Notes: a model not told the origin generated them from the letters alone. DNA of 64,000 bases from Arachis hypogaea (GCF_003086295.3 NC_092040.1:60677559-60741558); one strand, 5' to 3'; positions 20,413-30,239 are shown, counted from the first letter of the stretch. A program made the numbers and translations.

Positions 20413-23289
20413 ATGTCAGGTATAGGGAGATCCTCTCCTATCATCTCTGAAATTGATCCAAGGACTCTTCGGAGAATAAGAAGAGCTGAAAGAGGGAAGT
20501 ACATTGTTGGAGAAGAAGAAGAATCTGAGGAGGAATTCCAAGACATGGAAGGAGATACCAATCAACCAGGAGGAGAAGGAACCAACAATAATCAACAACA
20601 GAGAAGAGTTTTGGCTTCATACACATTTGCAAATGCCAAGCATTGTGGGAGTAGCATTCTTCCTCCCAATGTCAATGCAAACAACTTTGAACTCAAGCCA
20701 CAACTCATAACTCTGGTTCAAAACAATTGTTCTTTTGGAGGAGGGCCTTTGGAGGATCCAAACCAACATTTGTCTACTTTCCTGAGAATTTGTGACACAG
20801 TGAAAACAAATGGTGTGCCCCCTGATAGCTACAAGTTGCTACTCTTCCCATTCTCTCTCAGGGATAAAGCAACTCAATGGCTAGAGACTTTTCCAAAAGA
20901 AAGCATCAACACTTGGGATGACTTAGTGAGCAAGTTTCTTGCCAAATTCTACCCCCCTCAAAGAGTCCTAAGGTTGAAGACAGAGGTTCAAACATTCACT
21001 CAAATGGAGGCCGAGAACTTATATGAAGCATGGGAGAGATATAAGGCTCTATTGAGGAAGTGTCCACCAGAGATGTTCACTGAGTGGGACAAGTTACAGA
21101 ACTTCTATGAGGGACTCACTCTTAAAGCTCAAGAAGCTCTTGATCACTCTGCCGGAGGTTCTCTACAACTCATGAAGACCACAGAGGAAGCTCAAAACCT
21201 CATTGAGATGGTGGCCAACAACCAATATTTCTTTGCTCATCAAAGACAACGCCAACCATCACAGAGAAGAGGAGTCATGGAGTTGGAAGGAGTTGATTCA
21301 ATCTTAGCTCAGAACAAGATGATGCAGCAGCAGATTCAACAACAATTTGAACAAATGGCTAAGAGAATTGATGGTTTGCAAGTGGCAGCAGTGAGCACCA
21401 CAAGCCAACCTCCAACCACTTGGATGCAAAGTGAAGAAACTCAAGAAGAGCAACAACAAGAGCAAGTCCAATACATGCACAACCAAAATCCTGGAACAAA
21501 TGAAGTTTATGGTGATACCTACAATCCATCTTGGAAGAACCATCCCAACCTCAGATGGGGAGATAACCATGCTCAAAACCAACAACCATGGCAAAGAAAC
21601 ACAGGCCAAAACAATTGGAAAAACACAAACCACAACCCCCAGCCAAACACTAACCAAAACTCATACAGAAAACCACAAAACAACTACCCAAATTCTAACC
21701 AATACCCACCCAATAACCACCCAACTAACCAAAACACTTATCTTCATCCATCAACACCCCAAAACCAACCCATCACACAAGACTCACAGAGAATTACCAA
21801 TCTAGAGATACTCATGGAGAAACTAATGAAGAGCCAAGAATTAACAACCAAGAATCAAGAAGCCTCCATGAAGAACCTAGAGAGGCAGATTGGACAAATC
21901 TCCAAGAAGATCTCTGTTGAGAAGCCATCAAGTTCACTACCTAGTGACACTATTCCCAACCCAAAAGAAGAATGCAAGGTTGTGCAACTAAGAAGTGGAA
22001 GAGTGTTAGTGGATGGCAACCAAGGAGCAACAAAGAAGCTTATGGAAAATGACACTAAGCCAACGAAGAATGATGAAACCATCAACAAAGACAAGAAAAG
22101 CAAGAATGCTCCAGAAAAGCTCACAGAGGAAGATAACAAACCACAGAATTTGAAGAAAGGAAAGGAGATCTTGGAGGAACCAATTCCAAAACAGCATCAA
22201 GTGGAGAAGAGCTCAACACCACCTCTACCTTATCCACAAAGATTTCACAAGGAAACAAAGGACCAGCACTTCCACAAATTTCTTGAGACTTTCAAGAAGT
22301 TAGAGATTAACATACCTTTGGCAGAGGCTTTGGAGCAAATGCCCCTGTATGCTAAGTTTCTAAAAGAGCTCATCAACAAGAAAAGGGATTGGAATGAGAA
22401 GGAAACTGTGATGCTCAGTGAAGAATGCAGTGCCCTCATTAAAAAGGGACTCCCTCCCAAGCTTGAGGACCCTAGAGGTTTCTTCTTACCATGCACTATT
22501 GGGAACTTGCTCATTAACAAAGGGATGTGCGATCTAGGAGCAGGCATAAATCTAATCCCATATTCTCTAGTGAAAAAGCTTGGCATAGAAGAGGTGAAAT
22601 CAACAGAGATGACTTTGGAATTGGTGGATCAATCAATAGTCTATCCTAAGGGGCTGATTGAGAACCTCTTAGTTAAGGTTGGCAAGTTCATCTATCCTGC
22701 AGACTTTGTGATCTTGGATTCTTCAGAAAATGGAAATGACTCCATAATACTTGGTCGACCATTTTTGGCCACTGCTAGAGCCATTGTGGACATAGAGCAA
22801 GGAGAGTTAACCCTTAGGATGCATGAGGAGAGCATCATTCTGAAAGTCTTCCCAGAATCACAAAGGGATGAAGAAACAAGCAAAATGAGTGATGATCTCC
22901 TTCCAAAGCAATCAACTGAAAAGAAAGTGGAACAGATAAACAAACAGAGGCAAGAAGAAAAGGGGATTCAAAAGGAAGCAGGGGTGATCAGCAAGAAGGA
23001 AGGCATCACAACTCAAGTAACTGTCAATAAAGGAAGATCAACAAGCAAGAAAAAGGTGAAGAGCAAGAAAAAGGCTCACAAAGGGTGGAAGAATAAGAAA
23101 ATCCCAACTGAAGGATTCTCTAAGGGTGATAAGGTGCAATTAATATACCAACAGCAGGGAGCAGAAGATTATTACACTGTCAACCAAATTCTTTCTCTTG
23201 AGCATATGGAAATTGAGCATCAAAGCACACAGAGAAAGCTAACAGTGAGAGGTGACAAATTGAGACATCACCAATATCAACCACCTTAA
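20413..23289 (+). CDS. gag-pro: gag-protease polyprotein of element P with an integrase-tail-like C-terminus
   Basis: An intact ORF of 958 residues from the ATG at 20413 (MSGIGRSSP); the open frame extends a few codons further upstream without another ATG. The Athila gag domain is at about residues 89-275 (ANNFELKPQL, LFPFSLRDKATQWL, LYEAWERYKALL). A long Asn/Gln/Pro-rich stretch follows at about 370-470. The retropepsin is at about 705-800 (CDLGAGINLIP with Asp about 707; IILGRPFLATA). A Lys-rich linker leads to a final 60 residues containing FSKGDKVQLIY, YYTV, LSLEHMEIEH and TVRGDKLRH, which resemble the end of an integrase rather than a protease. RT and RNase H are absent, so I infer an internal deletion that fused protease to the pol tail. 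No zinc knuckle is seen. Confidence 0.85.
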   Translation: MSGIGRSSPIISEIDPRTLRRIRRAERGKYIVGEEEESEEEFQDMEGDTNQPGGEGTNNNQQQRRVLASYTFANAKHCGSSILPPNVNANNFELKPQLITLVQNNCSFGGGPLEDPNQHLSTFLRICDTVKTNGVPPDSYKLLLFPFSLRDKATQWLETFPKESINTWDDLVSKFLAKFYPPQRVLRLKTEVQTFTQMEAENLYEAWERYKALLRKCPPEMFTEWDKLQNFYEGLTLKAQEALDHSAGGSLQLMKTTEEAQNLIEMVANNQYFFAHQRQRQPSQRRGVMELEGVDSILAQNKMMQQQIQQQFEQMAKRIDGLQVAAVSTTSQPPTTWMQSEETQEEQQQEQVQYMHNQNPGTNEVYGDTYNPSWKNHPNLRWGDNHAQNQQPWQRNTGQNNWKNTNHNPQPNTNQNSYRKPQNNYPNSNQYPPNNHPTNQNTYLHPSTPQNQPITQDSQRITNLEILMEKLMKSQELTTKNQEASMKNLERQIGQISKKISVEKPSSSLPSDTIPNPKEECKVVQLRSGRVLVDGNQGATKKLMENDTKPTKNDETINKDKKSKNAPEKLTEEDNKPQNLKKGKEILEEPIPKQHQVEKSSTPPLPYPQRFHKETKDQHFHKFLETFKKLEINIPLAEALEQMPLYAKFLKELINKKRDWNEKETVMLSEECSALIKKGLPPKLEDPRGFFLPCTIGNLLINKGMCDLGAGINLIPYSLVKKLGIEEVKSTEMTLELVDQSIVYPKGLIENLLVKVGKFIYPADFVILDSSENGNDSIILGRPFLATARAIVDIEQGELTLRMHEESIILKVFPESQRDEETSKMSDDLLPKQSTEKKVEQINKQRQEEKGIQKEAGVISKKEGITTQVTVNKGRSTSKKKVKSKKKAHKGWKNKKIPTEGFSKGDKVQLIYQQQGAEDYYTVNQILSLEHMEIEHQSTQRKLTVRGDKLRHHQYQPP

Positions 23290-23330
23290 AGGGAGGTCAA
23301 TGTCAAGCTAATGACAATAAAAGAGCGCTT

Positions 23331-23348
23331 CATGGGAGGCAACCCATG
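23331..23348 (+). other. AGGCAA-loop hairpin, element P
   Basis: CATGGG-AGGCAA-CCCATG, 42 bp after the gag-protease stop, in the conserved context TCAAGCTAATGACA...AGAGCGCTT. Its stem differs from family L while the loop is identical. Confidence 0.65.
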
Positions 23349-24186
23349 GTTTAGGATTTCTGTCTTCTCCTTTACTTAATAAGCTATGATTCTCCTAAAT
23401 ATGGTTTTGAATTTTCATGCCTGGTAAATGCATATGTCATTTTGAAGCACATGGCAAACTTCTAAGTTTGGTGTACCTTAAGGTACACCCAAATTCAATG
23501 TTCAAAGAAGAATATTGTCTTTTAGAGCATATGCATAAGTCTTTTGATAAAACATATGACCAAACACTAAGTTTGGTGTCCGCATATGCAGCAAGGTTCA
23601 GAGGATCATTTTCCAAGCATGGACTCAAAACCATACAGATAAGGGATCATACATCAATTTGTTTTAAAAATGCATCAATTGTGAAAACGGTTTGCATTGT
23701 TAAGCCGCCCCCTTAATAAAAGACAAGTTTGGTGTACACCAACTTTTAACATTTTATTTAAGGACACAATTGAGCACAAAAAAATTTTAATAACTATTAA
23801 ACAAACCAAAACAATCTATTTTATTATTGCAAATAAGTTTGCCACGGTTATATTATATTTTTATCTTGCTGTTTTGATTTATGTAGGAGAAAAAGGGTAA
23901 GACAAACACAAGGAGGGGCCACGGCTAGGAGGAGCTATGTGAAGGAGGTCACATGTGCCTAGAAGAACGTGCTCATGGGGAACAAAATTTGCATGCATGC
24001 AACATTGGACACCGAAGTGCATGCAGCCAATGGGAGGAGAATCCTCGTCAAGCCTTAACCATGCATGCAAGCCGTCCATCTCATGCATTCTTTGAATGAA
24101 CAAACCAATCTCAGCCCTTCATGAACACTCAAGATCCCCTCCTCATTCATTCATTGTGGTTTTGCTGAAAAGTTTGGAAACATGGC
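23349..24186 (+). other. Inter-ORF linker of element P
   Basis: No gene. It has three sense AAGTTTGGTGT motifs (near 23463, 23568 and 23726). The first overlaps a perfect 20-bp palindrome GGTGTACCTTAAGGTACACC at 23470-23489. The 31-bp array of family L is absent. Confidence 0.6.
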
Positions 24187-24196
24187 CTATAAATAG
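24187..24196 (+). promoter_or_regulatory. Internal TATA box upstream of the 3' ORF (P)
   Basis: CTATAAATAG about 190 bp before the ATG at 24384, the same spacing as in family L elements. Confidence 0.6.
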
Positions 24197-24383
24197 CTGT
24201 TGCATCAACACGGCACCCCCATTCCTATTCAAGCTACTCTCATATGAAACCACACCCTATTCCATTTCCAAAGCCAACATATTTCGTCCTTACCTCACAC
24301 ATCAAAACCGAACCAAAGTTCACCCCAAACACAACACATATTTCTTCTACTCTTACTTCTCTTTCTTTTCACTTTAATTTTCA

Positions 24384-25957
24384 ATGGCCTCCTCAAGCTC
24401 AAAAAGAAGGCCAGGAAAAGAACCTATGGTGACCGAACCTCCACAGTTTGATGCACGCAAGTTTAGATCCCAATTCCATGAAGGGAGATATCATAGGTTC
24501 ATGGTGGCAAAGAATGTTATCTATGAAAAAGGCCTTGATTTGAAGGAAGGAGAATACCCCATTATGAGGCAGATTACTAGAGAAAGAAGGTGGGAACTCT
24601 TGTGTGCTCCTCTGACTGACATCAGTGCAGTAATGATTAGGGAGTTCTATGCAAATGCTGCCAAAGAAAACAAAAATAGTGCTCCTTACACAAGCTATGT
24701 CAGAGGGGTTGAAGTGAGTTTTAGCCCAGCTGCCATCACAAGAGCTCTCAAGTTGAGAACTATAACCTATCCAGAACTTAGTTATGAGGATAGATTGCAA
24801 CGGGAGAATAATCCTGATGAGATCCTGCAAGGGATATGCATGGAAAATACAGATTGGGAAAGAGATTCAAAGGGGGTTCCAAGTCACATAAGGAGGATAA
24901 ATCTTACTCCTGTGGCTAAAGGATGGTTTGAAATAGTGAGGAGATCTATCCTTCCTACTGGAAATGCCTCTTGGGTCACAATCAAACGAGCACTATGACA
25001 CATTGCATCTTGCATGGAGGTGAGATCAATGTTGCACAACGCATAGCCGACAGTATTCAAGAAATGGCCGATAGCACAAGTAAGTCAAAAGGTCTTGGAC
25101 ATCCAAGCACCATCCTACGGCTATGTAACAGAGCTAATGTAATCTTTGAAGATGAGGACACAACAAAGGTGAAAGTAGGAAAAGGAATTACTAAGAAGAG
25201 CATGGAGGGAATTAATGAAGAAGAAGATCAAGAAGGGTAGTAGCTCCTAGACAAAGGAGAGCACAAAGAGAGGAAGGACGAAATCAAGCTTATGAGGCCA
25301 TTGATATGAGCCAATTGCAAGATCAATTGATGAATTATCTCAGCAGCTCATGCAGGCTCAACAAGGTCAAAACCCACTTATGCAGGCGAACAAGGCCAAA
25401 ATCAAGAGGGCCAAGAGAAATATCTAGAGCCCAACCCTGCATTCATAGAGCAATCTTGAAAGAAAAAAAGAACGAAAGCTGCAGCATCAAATGAGGAAAA
25501 AAAAAAAAAAGAAACAAAAAGAAATGAACAGAGCAATACAAGAATCAAGGAATCATATGATAAGCTGTATTTTAGTCAAGCTAAAGCAGAGGAGTATAGT
25601 CACAACCTGTATCAATGGAAGAATGTTCATCATACCTTGGGAGAAGTTAGACACGTACAAAGAATGGAGTATGATGAAAACATGCAAGCAAGGTTGGAGT
25701 ACATGACCCACAATTTGCCAACACTCAATCCTGAGATCAAGCCATTTGAGCAATACCCTGAATTCTTAGCCAAACAACAAGCAAAGTCTCGTCAATACAC
25801 TGAGTCAACCTTTAACACATTGGAGACTTTTGGGCTCAAAGGACTCATAGATTCTGTTTGGGCTAGAAGATGTCCTAGTGAAGAGATCCGAGACTACTCC
25901 AAGACAGGGAAAAGAAAGAAGAAGAAGGGAGAATCAAGCAGCAGCCATGACCATTAG
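24384..25957 (+). pseudogene. 3' ORF of element P (env-position plant transposon protein), frameshifted
   Basis: The ATG at 24384 opens 204 residues (MASSSSKRRPGKEP...) with the family patterns ERRWELL, IREFYANA, YVRGVEVSFSP and RRSILPTGNASWVTIKRA, and the frame then closes at 24998. Homology continues in another frame from about 24990 (ITKKSMEG) to 25240. A last segment after the poly-A run at 25498-25512, read in yet another frame, ends at 25957 with EYSHNLYQWKNV, YPEFLAKQQAKSRQY and a basic tail KRKKKKGESSSS. About 520 residues if intact, longer than the family L version. There is no signal peptide or membrane segment. Confidence 0.75.
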
Positions 25958-26016
25958 AAGGTGGCAAAGTTCTTTCATACTTCTCTTCATGTCTCTAATA
26001 GGAATGCATGCTGAAA

Positions 26017-27016
26017 NNNNNNNNNNNNNNNNNNNNNNNNNNNNNNNNNNNNNNNNNNNNNNNNNNNNNNNNNNNNNNNNNNNNNNNNNNNNNNNNNNNN
26101 NNNNNNNNNNNNNNNNNNNNNNNNNNNNNNNNNNNNNNNNNNNNNNNNNNNNNNNNNNNNNNNNNNNNNNNNNNNNNNNNNNNNNNNNNNNNNNNNNNNN
26201 NNNNNNNNNNNNNNNNNNNNNNNNNNNNNNNNNNNNNNNNNNNNNNNNNNNNNNNNNNNNNNNNNNNNNNNNNNNNNNNNNNNNNNNNNNNNNNNNNNNN
26301 NNNNNNNNNNNNNNNNNNNNNNNNNNNNNNNNNNNNNNNNNNNNNNNNNNNNNNNNNNNNNNNNNNNNNNNNNNNNNNNNNNNNNNNNNNNNNNNNNNNN
26401 NNNNNNNNNNNNNNNNNNNNNNNNNNNNNNNNNNNNNNNNNNNNNNNNNNNNNNNNNNNNNNNNNNNNNNNNNNNNNNNNNNNNNNNNNNNNNNNNNNNN
26501 NNNNNNNNNNNNNNNNNNNNNNNNNNNNNNNNNNNNNNNNNNNNNNNNNNNNNNNNNNNNNNNNNNNNNNNNNNNNNNNNNNNNNNNNNNNNNNNNNNNN
26601 NNNNNNNNNNNNNNNNNNNNNNNNNNNNNNNNNNNNNNNNNNNNNNNNNNNNNNNNNNNNNNNNNNNNNNNNNNNNNNNNNNNNNNNNNNNNNNNNNNNN
26701 NNNNNNNNNNNNNNNNNNNNNNNNNNNNNNNNNNNNNNNNNNNNNNNNNNNNNNNNNNNNNNNNNNNNNNNNNNNNNNNNNNNNNNNNNNNNNNNNNNNN
26801 NNNNNNNNNNNNNNNNNNNNNNNNNNNNNNNNNNNNNNNNNNNNNNNNNNNNNNNNNNNNNNNNNNNNNNNNNNNNNNNNNNNNNNNNNNNNNNNNNNNN
26901 NNNNNNNNNNNNNNNNNNNNNNNNNNNNNNNNNNNNNNNNNNNNNNNNNNNNNNNNNNNNNNNNNNNNNNNNNNNNNNNNNNNNNNNNNNNNNNNNNNNN
27001 NNNNNNNNNNNNNNNN
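26017..27016. other. Assembly gap (1000 N)
   Basis: Exactly 1000 N, so probably a placeholder rather than a measured length. P lies to the left and E to the right. P's 3' LTR and most of E are missing here. Confidence 0.98.
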
Positions 27017-27310
27017 AATGCAAAAATTTATAAGGAAAAGGCAAAGAAATGGCATGACAAGAAGTTGTCAACCAAAGTCTTTGAGCCAGGACAAAAAGTC
27101 CTGCTCTTCAACTCTAGGCTCAGACTGTTTCCAGGAAAACTCAAATCCCGGTGGAGGGGTCCGTATGTGATTACAGGAGTGTCACCATATGGATATGTTG
27201 AGCTTCAGGATATTGATTCTGACAAGAAGTTCATTGTTAATGGACAGAGAATCAAACATTATCTTGAAGGCAATTTTGAGCAGGAATGCTCAAAACTGAG
27301 ACTTGAGTGA
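27017..27310 (+). CDS. Integrase C-terminus (end of pol), element E
   Basis: 97 residues, open at the gap and ending TGA at 27308-27310. It carries the integrase tail pattern KWHDKKL, FEPGQKVLL, KSRWRGPY (the GPY/F module of Ty3/gypsy integrases), PYGYVEL and NGQRIKHYLEG. The upstream catalytic DDE core, RT and RNase H would lie in the gap. The correct frame is the one read from 27017 as NAKIYKEKAKK; apparent reading frames crossing the Ns are meaningless. Confidence 0.85.
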   Translation, partial: NAKIYKEKAKKWHDKKLSTKVFEPGQKVLLFNSRLRLFPGKLKSRWRGPYVITGVSPYGYVELQDIDSDKKFIVNGQRIKHYLEGNFEQECSKLRLE

Positions 27311-27352
27311 TTCTCAGTGAAAGTCCAGCTAAAGACAGTAAAGAAGCGCTTG

Positions 27353-27368
27353 CTGGGAGGCAACCCAG
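27353..27368 (+). other. AGGCAA-loop hairpin, element E
   Basis: CTGGG-AGGCAA-CCCAG 42 bp after the pol stop, in the context AAAGAAGCGCTTG. The stem differs from L and P. Confidence 0.65.
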
Positions 27369-27506
27369 TCATTAGGAAGTTGTATGAATTGTTCTTACAG
27401 AGGCAAGTATCAAAAATGAAGGAATTCACAGAGTTACAGAAGGATTCAGCTCAAAAAGCAGAGAAAAAGAGCTTACTGGCGAAAAAATGCCAGTAAGGGG
27501 CATTTT

Positions 27507-27773
27507 GGGCGTTAAACGCCAGAATGGGTGCCATTCTGGGCGTTTAACGCCAGGAATGGTGCCATTTTGGGCGTTAAATGCCAGAATGGGCACCATTCTG
27601 GGCGTTTAACGCCAGGTGTGCAGCATTCTGGGCGTTCAGAAAAACGCCCAGTGATAAAGGATTTCTGGCATTTAACGCCAGCCAGGGCACCTGGCTGGGC
27701 GTTAAACGCCCAAAAGGGGCACCAAATGGGCGTTAAACGCCAGAATGGGTGCCATTCTGGGCGTTTAACGCCA
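27507..27773 (+). repeat. 31-bp phased palindrome array, element E
   Basis: Units start at 27507, 27538, 27569, 27600, 27630, 27666, 27696, 27728 and 27759. Steps are 30-32 except one of about 36, where an AAAA insertion splits one unit (GGGCGTTCAGAAAAACGCCC). The consensus is CTGGGCGTTTAACGCCAGAA. Confidence 0.9.
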
Positions 27774-28024
27774 GAAAGGTGGGGGGACCACAATTTTGTT
27801 TTCAAATCAGATTTTTTCAAACTTTCCTTTTCTCACCTATATTTTTCTACAAAAATACATTTCCATCTCTCATTATTCACTTTCAAATTTTCAAAAATTT
27901 AAAATCATTCTTCAAATCATTCCCAAATTTTGTTCAAAAACTCACCCTTCTTTCAATTTCTTTCCATATCTCCTCAAATCTCCTTTCAAATTTTTCTTTT
28001 TTTCGAAAATCTCTCCCCCCCACT

Positions 28025-28034
28025 CTATAAATAA
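28025..28034 (+). promoter_or_regulatory. Internal TATA box upstream of the 3' ORF (E)
   Basis: CTATAAATAA preceded by CTCTCCCCCCC, about 155 bp before the ATG at 28188. A CT-rich leader (28075-28110) follows. Confidence 0.6.
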
Positions 28035-28111
28035 ACGTTTTCTCACCCCTCATTTCCCACACCATTCGAATTTCCTCTTCCTCTCTCTCTCTCTTCTCTT
28101 CTTTCTTTTCT

Positions 28112-28152
28112 TTTTGCTTGAGGACAAGCAAAACCTCTAAGTTTGGTGTGAT
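28112..28152 (+). promoter_or_regulatory. Hairpin/CTAAGTTTGGTGTG module before the 3' ORF (E)
   Basis: TTTTGCTTG-AGGA-CAAGCAAAA (28112-28133), then CCTCTAAGTTTGGTGTG, 36 bp before the start codon. Confidence 0.65.
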
Positions 28153-28187
28153 TTTCCGTGATCACTAAGCAAAGATTTATCAAGATC

Positions 28188-29150
28188 ATGGCTCCTAAGG
28201 GAAAACAAACCAATTTAAGAGGAAAGAAAGAGACTAATCCAAAGAATCTTTGGAATCAAGAGAAGTTCTTAACCAAAGAACATGAAGACCATTATCACAA
28301 AATAATGGGTCTGAGGTCAGTGATCCCGGAAGTCAAATTTGATCTGAAAGAAGATGAATATCCGGGGATCCAAGAGCAAATTCGAAATAGAGGATGGGAA
28401 GTTCTAACCAATCCTGAAATAAAGGTTGGAAGGAACATGGTTCAGGAATTCTACTCAAATCTGTGGCTAACAGATAAGCAGAGAATGACTGGAACTGCTT
28501 ACCATACCTACAGAACCATGGTCAGAGGGAAAGTTATGTACTTCCATCTGGACAAAATAAGAGAAATCTTCAAACTACCTCAACTGCAAGATGATCCTGA
28601 TTCCTTTAATAGGAGGATGGTGAGAGTAGATAAAGGGTTGGATCAAGTTCTAGAGGACATATGCCTCCCTGGGACTAAGTGGATAACCAATTCAAAGGGT
28701 GTCCCAAACCAACTCAAGAGGGGAGACCTCAAGCCAATTGCAAGAGGGTGGCTAGACTTTATTAGGCGCTCCATATTGCCCACTAGCAACCGTTCTGAGG
28801 TCACCATCAAGAGAGCAGTGATGATTCATTGCATTATGCTTGGAAAAGAAGTGGAGGTCCATCATGTGATTGCTTGTGAGATCTACACAATTGCAAATAA
28901 GAATTCCACTGAAGCCAAATTGGCTTACCCAAGCTTGATCTCCTTGCTCTGTAAAGAGGCTGGGGTGAAGATGGGAGTAGATGAGTTCATACCCATTGAA
29001 CACCCAATTACCAAGAAGTCAATGGAAGGACAAGTGCAAGACAACTCCATTAACAGGAGGGCGCAGGAATTCCTCCCTGAATTCCCAAGAATTGACTACT
29101 GGACCAGCCTAGAAGCATCTATCTCCAAGTTGCAAGAGACTATGGAGTAA
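28188..29150 (+). CDS. 3' ORF of element E (env-position plant transposon protein), C-terminally shortened
   Basis: The ATG at 28188 (AAGATCATGGCT) aligns with the starts in C and D; the open frame further upstream begins at a GTG. It gives 320 residues with a Lys-rich N-terminus, then RNRGWEVLTNP, MVQEFYSN, MVRGK, RSILPTSNRSEVTIKRAVMI and ITKKSMEG. TAA at 29148 ends it, but homology continues in frame through a coiled coil (LKEEQQNQN...LLKEQEK), a TAG near 29215 and GRDLQELK to a TGA near 29300. So about 50 residues are lost or, less likely, read through. No signal peptide or membrane segment. Confidence 0.75.
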   Translation: MAPKGKQTNLRGKKETNPKNLWNQEKFLTKEHEDHYHKIMGLRSVIPEVKFDLKEDEYPGIQEQIRNRGWEVLTNPEIKVGRNMVQEFYSNLWLTDKQRMTGTAYHTYRTMVRGKVMYFHLDKIREIFKLPQLQDDPDSFNRRMVRVDKGLDQVLEDICLPGTKWITNSKGVPNQLKRGDLKPIARGWLDFIRRSILPTSNRSEVTIKRAVMIHCIMLGKEVEVHHVIACEIYTIANKNSTEAKLAYPSLISLLCKEAGVKMGVDEFIPIEHPITKKSMEGQVQDNSINRRAQEFLPEFPRIDYWTSLEASISKLQETME

Positions 29151-29300
29151 CTGAAGGAAGAACAGCAGAATCAGAACTGCATGCTCTGCAAATTGCTGAA
29201 GGAACAAGAGAAGTAGGGGCGTGATCTCCAAGAGTTGAAACGCCAAAAGCTCTCCTCTCAAGTTGAGGGAGCATCCACTTCTCAAAATCAAGGTTGTTGA

Positions 29301-30239
29301 GTCCTAACTCTGTGAAAATCTCTATCATTAGGAGCCTATGTTTTTGCGTTTTCTTTTTCTTTTGTTTTGTTTTCTATTTTTATTTTTTAGTCTTATATCT
29401 ATTTTTGAGTCTTGTTCTTAATTCATAATTAATAAAATTGAAATTTTATGCCTTAAAGATATGAATGTCCTATGAATCCATCACCTCTCTTAAATGAAAA
29501 ATGCTTTACTCACAAAAGAACAAGAAGTACAGGATTTCGAAATTTATCATTGAAACTAGTTGAATTAGTTTGATGTAGTGACAATACTTTTTGCTTTCTG
29601 AATGAATGCTTGAACAGTGCATATGTCTCTTGAATTTGTTGTTTTGAGAATGTTAAAATTGTTGGCTCTTGAAAGAATGAGGAAAAAGAGAACTGTTATT
29701 GAGGATCTAAAATCATTAGACTGATTCTTGAAGCAAGAAAAAGTAGTGGATACAAAAAAAAGAAATATTTTCGAAAAAAAAGAAAGAAACAAAAAGAGAA
29801 GAAAGAAAGAAAAAGAAAAAGAAAGAAATAAAGTTGTGATCCAAGGCAGCAAGAGTGTGCTTAAGAACCCTGGACACCTCTAATTGGGGACTTTAGCAAA
29901 GCTGAGTCACAATCTGAAAGGGTTCACCCAATTATGTGTCTGTGGCATGTATGTATCTGGTGGTAATACTGGAAGACAGAGTGCTTTGGGCCACAGCCGA
30001 GACTCATACACTAGCTATGTTCAAGAATCATTATGCTCAACTAAGAGAATCAATAACACTATCTGAGTTCTGAGTTCTTATAGATGCCAATCATTCTGAA
30101 CTTCAAAGGATAGAGTGAGATGCCAAAACTGTTCGGAGGCAAAAGCTACTAGTCCCGCTCATCTAATTGGAACTATGTTTCCTTGATATTTTGGAGTCTA
30201 TAGTATATTCTCTTCTTTTTATCCTATTTTGATTTTCAG
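29301..30239 (+). other. 3' untranslated region of element E
   Basis: No credible gene. A 42-nt block at 29941-29982 around GGTGGTAATACTGG is shared with all family L copies and, at 33 of 42 positions, with family H (52774-52815). An A/G-rich tract lies at 29750-29830. Confidence 0.65.

Larger units (their letters stand above)
18076..26016 (+). mobile_element. Element P: Athila-type element, 3' end lost in the gap
   Basis: Plus strand: LTR 18076-20202, tRNA-Asp PBS 20209-20226, gag-protease 20413-23289, AGGCAA hairpin, internal TATA box, then a broken 3' ORF to 25957. It interrupts element B just past the AGGCAA hairpin. There is no RT or RNase H, and integrase is limited to a C-terminal-like tail fused to gag-protease. 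The 3' LTR is not visible. Confidence 0.85.

Noticed and set aside
25878..27170. Long ORFs on both strands at the gap
   Set aside because: They consist of the 1000 Ns; only 27017-27310 in the KIYKEKAKKWHDKK frame is real coding sequence.
27507..27820. ORFs across the palindrome arrays (also at 3.3, 17.7 and 39.2 kb)
   Set aside because: The 31-bp repeat shifts frame with each unit and gives open frames on both strands; no homology or conservation of the peptides.
29884..30066. Small ORF reading GTLAKLSHNLK, also in element A (1078-1275)
   Set aside because: It starts at TTG, is interrupted by TAG in C and D, and the underlying block is conserved in the non-coding family H, so conservation is at nucleic-acid level.
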